Origin: Stromatinia cepivora
Lineage: Eukaryota; Ascomycota; Leotiomycetes; Helotiales; Sclerotiniaceae
Direction of reading: 5' to 3'
DNA length: 64,000 bases
Assembly: GCA_014898415.1 (NCBI GenBank)
Contig: RCTD01000008.1
Span: 496,001 to 560,000 of the forward strand
Shown here one piece after another: positions 23,934 through 35,195 of this stretch (its first letter is position 1; every line of letters begins with the position of its first letter). Below the pieces are notes generated by a model that had not been told where the DNA came from, did not search any database, and worked only from the letters and a program-made list of their open reading frames with translations. The translations under genes were made by a program, and so were the position numbers.

Positions 23934-25384
23934 TACATTCTTTATTCCTTATAGGCCTGATTCACAATTTCTTAATTTAAAATCCAAATCTCCTTCTCAA
24001 TAAAATTCATTTATAATTACTCTACTTAATCGAAATATATAATTTAACTTTAAAAAATACATTTTGATATATTTATTCATAACTTTTAAATATCCTAAGA
24101 ATACATCGACTCTCAAAATATCCCGCAATTTATTATATCTTTACCCTTTCAGAATAATTTTAGAATTAATATAAACATAATATTTACTTCCCCAAACTTT
24201 ATATATCTTTATATTTAATATTATACTTATAAAAACTTCTATAAAGAATCGATCTATTCCATTCATATCAAGACCAATACTAATATAATTCCTAATATAA
24301 ATATTATATTCTACAGCTTTATTCCAAAATTCTAATAATAATCCAGCTTCTTTTAGTATTATTTTTATATCTACCTTTGCAATCCTTATATTCCGTTTTG
24401 TAGATTTGTTTTGATATAAAGAAACAATTATTATAATTTCGGATTATATGCCTAATAATCATTTACAAATAATTTGTAGGAGTTCTAATACATTATCAAT
24501 CTTAACTATAATAATCTTTTCTCTAATAACTAATTCCATCTCCTTTTTCCAAGTTTTCAATATTTGAATTATATCGTTTTTTTATTTAAATAATATAATC
24601 CAATTTACTTTTATACAATTATCTATAATTAATATAAAATAACAATTCCCTTAAATCGATTTTGGGAATAATCCTGCAATATCGAAATATATAAATTCGA
24701 GTCTCTTTGATTTATGCAAATTCAATTGCTTTAAAATATGATTGATTATCTTAATGAGTATATATACTTTATAAATATCTAATTCAATTGGGATCTTTAT
24801 TGGCTTAATTATATTAAATACCTTATATAAATTCTTAATCTTATCTAAACCTAAATGATTGAATCTTCGATACTATAATAAATATCTCTTTTTCTCCTTG
24901 AATATTAATTCATTATCAATACCTTTGGTACTATCGATTATCTCTGAAGAAAAGTCTTTTTCCTGATCATTTTGATATATATTAAAACAGAAAACTGTAT
25001 CCTTATATTCTTTAATCATATATAAAACCATATATATTCTGTTTTGCATTCTAATACAAATAACTTTCTTATTATCCTTCTTGAAATATATATAATGAAA
25101 ATTGAATTCCCTTTACAACTCTATTTTACAAATCCTTTTTCCTGATAACAAATTTACTCCTAACCCTAATATATATAATATATTTGAAAATAGTATCTTA
25201 AAACCATCTTTGTATATTATATTCATTAAACCCTAATAGCAATAATATATCATTCCCTTACCAACCTTTATCCTTCATTTGATAATAAATTCTATTGATC
25301 TGAATAATAAAGATTGATTAAACATATATAAAGAAGCATCTATATCAATATATCATTTACTAAAAGAAACCTTATTAATAATTA

Positions 25385-25691
25385 TGACGGGATAGTATGA
25401 TTGCAGAGCACTTTCAGGGATCGGGGAATAGGTGGTACACGTGATTAATAGAGTAAAAGAATTGAATGATTTACCTTTGATTATATGAATCAAGAGCTGT
25501 ATATATAGAACAAATGAATGGTTATTTAGCCGATATATATTTTAATTAGACTAGATCTTTGTTTATTAGGATATCAGGATCATTTTATCAATTGGTAGAT
25601 TGGTAAAAGCTAATAAATTCTTTATTCCGATTGGAAAGTATATGCTTTGATTTTTTATAAGATATAAAGGATTATAAGATTTTTTATAATA
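25385..25691 (-). repeat. Inner element, 3' LTR (left copy)
   Basis: It runs from TGACGGGATAG to ...TTTATAATA and aligns base for base with 33364-33670. Its left part is well preserved (GGGATCGGGGAATAGG, GGTACACGTG), while its right part has nearly every C and G converted. Confidence 0.88.
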
Positions 25692-26529
25692 TATTCTCTA
25701 GATTGAAAGGCGATTTGAAATAAATGGAAAGGTATAGAAAGTGGTAATTCATATAATTCGTAAATGAATATGTAAGGCGATTATAAATAGATATCAATAA
25801 AGAAATAATGTAATATATAAATCTGAAATGATTTTAGTACTTTTGGAATAAAAAAGAATTTGATTGTATATAAATCGCAAATTTCTTTTGATCTTCGACT
25901 TGTTATTTGCGATATTCTTCGAAATCAAGATTTTGAATAATAAAAAGAAAGTTTTCTGTTGAAAGAATATAAATGAATGATTGATCTTGTGGTGTAGTAA
26001 TTAAGAATATATGTAATTGCTAAATTACAATGTGTTGATTGCGATAGTGAAATAAAATGAATAAATTTTTAAAAGTATATGGATCCCTTTTTTGTATTTT
26101 TGTTTTTGTTTTTAATTAAGTTTTTATTGATTATTATTATATTTAAGATTTCGGGGTTTAAGAAGGTTAAATAAGCGAATCTTAATTATATTAGGCAAAT
26201 AATGGTTGAAAAGAAAATTTTGAAAGAATCGAATGTAAGAGAAGATCTTAGTATTCTTTTGAGGGATCAATAAATCGAATAGAAAGAATTAATAAATCTA
26301 GTGTAGATAATGAATTAAGATATCGATCTTTGGGAATATGGTTTAATTAAATCTGTTTCTAAAATGATATATAATCATCTATTTCAGAAATTGCTTTTTT
26401 TTATCGAAGGAATTGCTATTTATTGTGGTTAATTGTTTGTTATAGGTTTAGATAGTAATTTAGAGGTAGATTTTATTTTTGAATTCTATTATATAATTGA
26501 AAGGTTTTATTAATTCTATATTTATAATT

Positions 26530-26823
26530 ATTGAGGTAAAGATCGTTCAATAAAGAAGAGAAAAAAAAAAGGGTTTTTTTATCTAATAATAATGATCTAT
26601 TTGATCCTTTAATACCAGATTTTTCGGATAATGAATCAAATAAAGAAAAAAGAGAAAAAAGATTATCGAAAATTGCTGGCTTTTTAATTAAAACAAGAAA
26701 TGAAGGGAATCGTAGGAAAAGGAACGATTATTTATATATTCGATGTATAAAATCATTGATTGTTGAAAGATATAATTTCTATAATGAATACTTTATTGAT
26801 TTTTTTAAATCGAATAATTGTTG
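26530..26823 (+). pseudogene. Antisense open frame between pol and 3' LTR of the inner element
   Basis: A plus-strand frame of about 85 codons without a stop runs to TGA at 26821-26823. It includes DLFDPLIPDFSDNES followed by a basic Lys/Arg-rich stretch and a Tyr/Phe-rich end. It is opposite to the element's own reading direction. No start codon or family is evident. A second plus-strand open stretch lies at 27327-27614. It could be an antisense ORF of the element, a captured fragment or chance in AT-rich DNA. Confidence 0.3.
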
Positions 26824-28419
26824 ATATTAGAATTATAATATTTATTTGTATATTCCCTTGTCAGTTTTCCTTTATTCTTTGGTAGATTATTATATCGTTA
26901 TTTATCGGCAAAATTCGAAAATAAATTCTTTGTTTATTTTCTATTTTGATAATATATTGATCGTTGATTGTATAATTCAAATAGGGATATAGAATTATAA
27001 TGAAAGTGATATTGAAGATTAAGGAGAAGAGAAAAGTTATTCTTTTATCTTTATATTGTTGTTTTTTCTTTTTTGCTATATTATTCACCAAAATCCTTGA
27101 AAAGCTGAATAGAAGAAATATATTGTGATTTCGAAAAACGATAATAAGGATGAAAGAAAAAGAATAATGGAGAAGAAAAGAAGAAAAAAGTAAATGGTAT
27201 ATTCAAAGAAAAAGGAAAGGAGGGATAGTCCTTTGGTTTTTGTAGTATTGATAATACTAATAATTCTGATTGTTTTAATTATTCCTTGTTTTTTGATTGT
27301 TATAGATAATTTAAAGGCTTTTTTATTTGAACTTCAAATTATTGAATTTAGAAAGAAGTTTATTCTTTTTTAAGAATAAGAAAGTAAAGAACAAAGAAAT
27401 AATCGGTCTTAATTATTTTTTATTTTACAATGGATATAGAGTATACGAATTGAAGTGCATTATAGAAAAATATAATGATTTAGGATATCAAATAGGATTT
27501 ATTCTATTTACAATGAAGAGAAAAATTACAAGTTCTAGATTATCGTTATTCAAACTTTATAATCTAGATTATCATTATTTAAACTTTATAATTATTATTA
27601 TTCAAATTCTATGATTTTATTATTTATATCTTATAAGTTGAGAAAGGATCGAAAGTATTCGAACTTTTGTTTTGTAAGGTTTTTGATAAACTTATTAATA
27701 ATCATATCGATGATCGATAGATAGATTATATAAAAATTCCTTTTTAAATATTCTTAACATAATCATATATTTTGGATATCAATATAATATAGTTTTATAA
27801 TAATTCATTTGTTCTCATTAATCATTAATTTGATTGTTTATTGATTATCATAAAAGATTGTTATAAGTTTTTTCATTACTAGATCAATCTCTTTTAAGAA
27901 ATATAAAATTACTATAATTTCTTTTAATATACATTCAATTCCAAAAAACTTTACTTCGGTAATCAAGATAATTATAATATCTTGTTTGGATATTTTTTAT
28001 ACAATTAAATCATCGAAAAGGGATAAAATGTACTTTTAAAATAATCGATAAATATCTAAATCATCTGCAAAAGAAATATCTAAAAAGACAAAAAGTTGTA
28101 ATATTTGATTATTGTTATATTGAATTACAAGATATTTTGTATTCTATAGATATTATAAACAATGATCAACAATTTTTATATAATTATTCGATAGGTTGAT
28201 CAAATAATAATTTAATTATAAAGTAATAAATAATATATCCACTTTTATAATAATTATAATATATAATATTGAGCTTATTTTCTTTTGATATATTTTTATA
28301 ATATATATAGAAACTTGACCCTAATTTTTCCGAAATATTATTATCAAAAGCAATATACTTGCTATCCTATTTGTTGCTTTGAATTTCTTAGCAATCTTCT
28401 CAATATATATATTATAAAC

Positions 28420-28630
28420 TAATTATAGCTTTTTCTTAAATCAATCATAAAGTATATATATACCTAAAAACTATTTAGTATTTCCCAGATCTTATAGTTT
28501 ATATACAGCTTTGATTCCCTCGATAATTTTTGTAGCAATTGATTCGTTTTTTTTATAATAAATGATTTGAATGTTGTTTACAAAGAAAAGAATTATAACG
28601 ATATACTTTGAATTAATATATAAATACAAT
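28420..28630 (-). pseudogene. Inner element, reverse transcriptase active-site relic
   Basis: The minus strand reads VIILFFVNNIQII, matching the copia active site (VxxFVDDI) with both Asp changed to Asn. It is followed by a helical stretch and then DLGNTK-stop-FLGIYI, matching DLGxxKWFLGI with the Trp codon turned into TAG. These changes are all G-to-A on this strand, as RIP would give. Confidence 0.82.
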
Positions 28631-31569
28631 TCCTTTTTGTATTATATCAATCCTAGTTTTTCGAGTATTCGAATGAAATCCCTAAACTATATAATTAAAG
28701 AATCTCGTAGATTATACAAAACTCAATCGATTATAACATTTTTGTTTAGGATCTTATATCCATTAAATAGATAATATACAATTAAGATATTGAAAGAATC
28801 ATACAAAGCATTGATAAAAGTGTTGATTATATTATATTGCTTTATTTCGAAATCATATTTAATGATAAATATTATTACGATTCGGAATAATCAATCTGTT
28901 AATATAATAATGTAAATAATCTCAATAATATTTTTAATTTAAAAATCTCTTTGTATTATTAAATATAAACAATAATAAATAATTAAACCTTGATTATTAT
29001 ATTTATATATAAACATTTATTAAAAAGGAATCGATTTTGTAGGTTCCAATCCAGAATCGATTTTATATTAGATTTTTCTAATCTTAAGATTATTAATTTC
29101 AAGATTGTAGTTCTATTTGAATCAATATTTTATTTAATGATCTTTTAATTGGTAATAAAAACAAGGTAATTTTGGAATTACAAATATATGAATTCGAAGA
29201 AATGATATTATTTGTAATCTATTGATTATAGATCAAATAAAAGGTAGTAATGGTTTTGCTTTAATTCTAATAATAATTATATTATAAATTGTTACAAATT
29301 GAAAATACTTTTTTATATCATTTATTCTTTGTTGATTAGATCAGAATATAAAATAAAAGTTGTTTAAGTAAAATAATCCTATTGAATTTATTCTTTGAGA
29401 TATAATAATTCCTATATAGGAATCAATATTGGGATTGCTTTTTTAATGATATTATTGTATATATAATTGCCTTTGTATATATATTGATTGCTTTAGGATA
29501 TAAGAGTTAAATGACTCCCGAAAGAAAAATGACTCTGAATGATAGTTATATAATTGAAATTCAAACGGATTGATTTGAACTCTGAATATTTCAATCCTTA
29601 TAATATAAACTCTTTTAAGTATTTATTCGAGATTATAAATCTGTAAATCCTTTATAAATCGATTAAATGAATATATAAGGTATAGTAATCTTTATAATAA
29701 TTGGATTTCTTTTATGGAATATTTTGATTGATTATTTTAATATATATACTTCCTTTTAGAATATTAAAATTGATCGATTGAAATAATCTCTGAATTATTT
29801 TTGTATATATTACAAAGAACTTTGATAGTACGATTAGTAGGTTTATACTTTATATTTTTTATATTAATATATTCAATGAAATCAGGATTTGTATTATTAT
29901 TACAGATATCTTTTTAAATAACGTTAATATCTTTATTTGCGAAATATAATTGCTTTTCAATAAAAGAATCGATTTCTCCAGTTTCTTTAATGGAAAGATC
30001 GACCGATACTTGTATATCTTTATTATATACTTTATCCTTACTATCTAAAAGATTAAATGGATTGAATAATCCTAGATCGATTTCTTTATTCTTATTATCA
30101 CTCTTCAGATCTGTATCTACCCTTGAGATCAATTTGTTTGTAGATAATAAATCTGAAATATATTTAATAAATAAATCAAAAACTTTTCGATTTATAAAAA
30201 TAGGTAGATAAATGAAGTCTTTATAATTATCCTTGTTTTAAATAATCGTTTTATCCATTTCAATATAATCTTGTAAATTAAGGATTTTAACAAATTATTT
30301 AAACTTTTTTGTAATATAAATATCGATTATTCGATTAATAGAATCTATATAATAAATGAATTCCTTATTGAACATTACATTTCAAATGATAATAATTTTA
30401 TCGAATTTGAATATCTATATATAATAAATCAGTATACCTGGGATATAATTTATTAAATATCTAATATATATTCGAAGATTGGTTTTGTATTATTTCCTAT
30501 TAATTCTAATTTCTTTATTCTTATTCAAAGGGTAAACTCAGTATCTATATCTGTAAATTCTATTCCAATTGGGATGAAGATCGTTAAATATTTTCTCTAC
30601 AAATAAGGGATTATTTTTGTAAAGATAATTATAGAATTATATATCGAGTATTTCATTAAACGATTTGAAGGATTTGATTTTCAAAGGATTTATATTATAT
30701 AAATAAATAGTAGTTTGTATTACTTTTATTTACAATTTATCTGATAAATTTATTATAATCTATATTTTTATTTATTTTGTGATTATTTTTTATTTTGTAT
30801 ATTCTAATCCTTTATTGGATTTATATATATGAAATAGAGATAGCTCGAATTCGATATCTTCTTGTTTGATTTATTTCTTAAATAATATTGCTTTTATAAT
30901 TCCAATAATAAATATATTATTATCCTATTTGATTATTACAATTGTTAAACTATATTTATAATGAATCCAGATTATAAAGCTTTGAATAATTATAAATACT
31001 TTATTATATATTTTGTAATAGATTAAATATAAAAAGATTTTGTTATAATATATTTCTTTGATTAATAGGAATTATAATGTATTGTTATATCTTTTGTTGA
31101 AATCAAAAAGATCCTATTGGATTTTGTAGAAAGATCGAGATAACTAATGATTATTTGAAGTATAAGAAATGATTTGCTTTATATAAATATGAATATAATT
31201 AGTGCAATTGAAATAAATAATACCTTTTATTTTGATGTTTTGTATTGCAAATATTAAATATTCAAAAATTTCCTTTTCCAAATACCCGGAATATTTATAT
31301 TATATTTTATTTATATTTTCTTTTAAAAAAGATGAATTACAAGAATAATGGAATGCTTTATTTATTTTTCTGTTTATTATTGAATATATTATAAAAGGAT
31401 TGTTTATAGAAATAAATAAAAAAGTATTCGAATAAATAGAAAATGATTTGTGTTTTAAAAATACAAGATTTTCAATATGAGTATATTGAATAACTATTAT
31501 GCTATTTGTGTAATCTCTTTTACAAAGAATATAATTATATTTTGAGAACTATAAGCTGGCTTTCTTTAA

Positions 31570-31845
31570 TCAAATTTTCGAAACAATATTAATATAAAAA
31601 CCAGAGATAAATATTATATCATTCAAGATCAGATCATTATTAGGATAATTTTCTTTCTTAATAATCCCTTTGATAATACGAACCCTGTATTCTAGAACTT
31701 GGAAACTAGAAGTATCTATTTCTACAAGATCATTAGGATCGGATGGTCGATATCGATGATTATCTAATAAAGATATATCGTTTACGATATATATAATACC
31801 ACAATTATCAAGTAAGATATTATTGAATAGATAATATATTTTCAT
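31570..31845 (-). pseudogene. Inner element, protease/pre-integrase relic
   Basis: An open frame of 91 codons contains ILLDNCGIIYIVND, corresponding to the copia protease motif WxLDSGAxxHxxND. About 55 residues later comes LNDIIFISGFYINIVS, corresponding to LxxVLYVPxxxxNLLS. It is a remnant of the polyprotein, with breaks before and after it. Confidence 0.8.
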
Positions 31846-33363
31846 TATTGTAAAATATACCTCTAATTAATCATATCGAACATCCAAAATAACAATATTG
31901 ATTGAAGATCCTGAAGAATTAATGGAACTTTTCATTTATTTCTTTTTGATCCAATCAAAATGAAACTGCTTCTATGAATACGATCTTGCTCGATCCCTAA
32001 TTATTTGTAACTCATTTTCATTGGATACTCTTTTGAATAATGGATTAATTCTTCTGGTGAGTATTAATTTTATAGCTTTGCAATTATATATAATATAGCT
32101 ATAATCAATTCCATTGTTCTATTCAGATTCGATTTTGTAAGGATATTCCTAAATTTTTTTGATCCCCTAATTGTTTTTAGAATTAATATTCTTTTTATTT
32201 TTTTTAGACTTTTTATTATTTTAAAAAAAGGTAAATATAGAATATACTTCTTTTTTAGTTTTTAAAGAAATAAAATTCTGAAAGATTAATCTTTCAAAAA
32301 CATCTTCGAATTGTTTAAATAAGAGATTGAATAATCCAAACTAATTATTTATTTCGATTTATATAATTATAATATTTGCCTAGATTAAGAGTATCCTAAT
32401 ATCAATAATTTGTAGAAAAGTATTAATAATGATTTTATTCTGTACCTTAATGATTTTGTATATAAAAACTTTGGTATAGATTATAATCCAATTCTTATAC
32501 CATTTAATAAAATCGATTCTACCAAATAAAACTTGTATTAGAACAAACCGATATTCTTATAATATTGCAAACTTGATAGTAGTTACTATAAATACAAATT
32601 TTTTTTTGAATACATTAATAATTATCTTGAATAAAAGAATTATAATATCCTAATTAAAAATGAATAATTTTATAAGATATATTTAATCAATTAATGATTC
32701 GATCCATTTATAAATATTTTAGAAAACTTTATAATTCTATATATATTCTTATTATCGATATCGATACTTTAATTGAAGAAAAGCAAATTCGAAAAAGATT
32801 TCTTAAAAGATGATTGGGAGTAGAGTAATAAGTTTATTAAGAATAAATCCCAATATATTATTATCAGAATCTTTTATCTTCATATCTTTATTAGTATTTT
32901 CTTTGGATTGAATCGCTATAAGATATTCTGAGAATTCTTTTTGGTATTGAATTTGTTTCTTTTGATTATATTTAACTTGAAAATCGATAACAGAAAGTAA
33001 AACAGATAATTTGATTAAAAACCAATCGATTTGAACACAAATAAATTCATTTGTCAAATTGGAGTTTGGAATGGATATAATTGATATAGAAACAAGCAGG
33101 TCGTTTTTTGGATTGATTAAATCCTAGATTTCTTGAATTTGATATTTATTTTTCAAATGTAGATATTATTTCGGTTATTGAATATAAATTATAAAAAGAA
33201 AATCGTTTTAATTTTTTGCTATATTGAATAAAGATAATTAAATTGATATAAATATTGAATTATAAATAAAATAGAAATAATATTTTAAAAATGATCTTTT
33301 GAGTATTTAGTAATTATCGAATAGAAAGTTATATAGATTTAAAAACTATTAGGCTTATAATTA

Positions 33364-33670
33364 TAACAGGATAATATAATTGCAAAGTACTTTCAAAGAT
33401 CGGGGAATAGGTGGTATATATGATTAGTAAAATAAAAGAATTGAATGATTTGCCTTTGATTATATAAATCAAGAATTGTATATATAGAACAAATGAGTAG
33501 TTATTTAGCCAATATGCATCTTAATTAGGCTAGATCTCTGTTTACTAGGATATCAGGATCATCTTATCAATTGGTAGATTGGTAAGGGCTAGTAGATCCT
33601 TTATTCCGATTGGAAAGCATACGCTTTGATCCTCTATAAGATACAGGGGATCACAAGGCTTTCCGTGACA
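33364..33670 (-). repeat. Inner element, 5' LTR (right copy)
   Basis: It runs from TAACAGGATAA (from TGACGGGATAG) to ...TTTCCGTGACA. Here the left, inner part is mutated and the right, outer part is intact (GGGGATCACAAGGC), the mirror image of the left copy. Confidence 0.88.
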
Positions 33671-35002
33671 ATGATTTCTTTTATCAAATTACAATCTTCC
33701 TCCATTATATCCTCAATATCGGAATCTGATTCAAAGATATTATTAGCAAGATATACTTGGTCTTTCTTATTGAAATGAATTTTCTTCGGATTTGATAATC
33801 CCCTTCTCCTTTAATAATAAAGATAATTATAAAAGAATTTATTAGCTCATACTAAATACAGATAGTCTTATATATAATGATCTTCCCTTTAATACAGATC
33901 ACAAACATTATTTAGGATTTCGAAATCTGATTCTTGATATCGAAAAGTATATCTAAATCCTTTCACAATTTATATTAACTTTGATCTATCCTTAAAACAA
34001 AATTCCTTAATCTATAAATACTTGATTTTATTATTGATATTAAAATTGATTTGAATATCTAATATATCCACTATTTCTTGATAATCGATTAAAAGATTAT
34101 ATATTAAAACCAAAAACAAAACAGTATCTTGATATATTGATCGATAATTTTCATTTATAATTCCTAATTTCCTTTTATACTCTTTCAATTTGTTCCAGAT
34201 TTCGATAATAATTATATTAGGATGAATATTGGATTGGAATTTGAAGTTTTAAATCATTATTATATACATATTGATTATAATTATATTGACTCTAGTATAT
34301 TTTGATTTAAAGTATCTCTAGAGTATATATATTGTTGAATATTCATTGGTAAGGGCTTCATTATCATCATTAAATATTATACAAATATATAATAACACAT
34401 TCACTTCGTCCTTTAAATATTCCGATTTCAATTCAACATTATAATATACACAACCATTGATTTCGTAAGCAGATACTATATTGGGTCCTACAATCTATAT
34501 ATATTCGTCTAATATTTGATCAATTATATAAAATTATCCTTTTTCTCTCAATTATATCTTCATTTATTTAAATTATCGCTCATAATTATTTTGATCGAAC
34601 TTCGAAGAATTATTTGATTCCGATATTATAAAAGTTTCTTACTATTTGATGAATATCAAAGATAATCTTCAGGTTTTTAAAACAATCTTAAAAAATATAT
34701 AGTAAATAGATTCGGAATAATAAAGAAATATAAAAATAAAACAATAAGAAAATTCATAAAATCGTATTATAATATATTTTCTTATAACTATACAAACTTG
34801 CTCTTCACCTCTATTATAATTCTGTATCAGCATTATACAGACTGCTCTCCGCTTTAGCCTGTAATATTGTGAATTATAAACTATATTATCATATTTCAAT
34901 TCTACTTCAATAACACTATATGAAAACTCTAATTTTCATTTTATTTCACCCCTATTAACTATACTAATCCTTTCTCGATTTGCTTTGCTTTCTAATCATT
35001 AC

Positions 35003-35024
35003 TATACAACCAGATCTCATAATC
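35003..35024 (-). other. Outer element, probable primer-binding site
   Basis: Directly inside the 5' LTR the minus strand reads GATTATGAGATCTGG. This resembles GGTTATGAGCCCAGC, the complement of the initiator tRNA-Met anticodon stem-loop, which copia-type elements use as a half-tRNA primer. The inner element has TTATAAGCC in the corresponding place (33349-33361). The two C-to-T and G-to-A differences fit RIP. Confidence 0.5.
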
Positions 35025-35190
35025 TATTAACTTTTAATACAGGAAATAATAATATTATTGACTATATAAATTAAACTAAGAATATATTATTCTAATAAGA
35101 ATAGAATTGAGGTTATCCCCAAATATGGTCTGTGCACCATTATGATCACGTGACCTCGGTTCTAATCCTATGGTGGCCTCATTTCCGGCA
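35025..35190 (-). repeat. Outer element, 5' LTR (right copy)
   Basis: It runs from TATTAACTTTTAATACAGG to ...CATTTCCGGCA. Its right, outer third is G+C-richer and unmutated (GATCACGTGACCTCGG), and its left, inner part is mutated. Confidence 0.88.
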
Positions 35191-35195
35191 TGAAG
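35191..35195. repeat. Right target-site duplication of the outer element (TGAAG)
   Basis: It matches TAAAG at 21148-21152 apart from one G/A difference. Confidence 0.7.

Larger units (their letters stand above)
25385..33670 (-). mobile_element. Inner Ty1/copia LTR retrotransposon, RIP-degraded, nested
   Basis: LTRs of 307 bases at 25385-25691 and 33364-33670 bound 8.3 kb inside the outer element. It reads leftward. The pre-integrase/protease relic is at 31570-31845 and the reverse transcriptase active site near 28.6 kb. That leaves about 1.7-2 kb between pol and the 3' LTR (25692-27600), more than a typical copia element has. I found no convincing 5-base target duplication (left AATTA, right ATGAT), which may be due to mutation or to a slightly wrong boundary. 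Frames are broken throughout. Confidence 0.85.
21153..35190 (-). mobile_element. Outer Ty1/copia LTR retrotransposon, RIP-degraded and interrupted
   Basis: LTR copies of about 165 bases at 21153-21317 and 35025-35190 bound the element, with a 5-base target duplication. Removing the inner element (25385-33670) and the solo LTR with its duplication leaves about 5.5 kb, a normal copia size. It reads leftward. The 5' LTR is the right copy. The gag region should lie at about 33.7-35.0 kb and pol at about 25.4-21.3 kb. Decayed reverse transcriptase (LKQTGRNW, YINDII) is visible near 22.2-22.5 kb, and the usual C-terminal pol end (FERFKKILGL) lies next to the left LTR. The coding frames are full of stops. 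The element cannot be autonomous. Confidence 0.88.
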
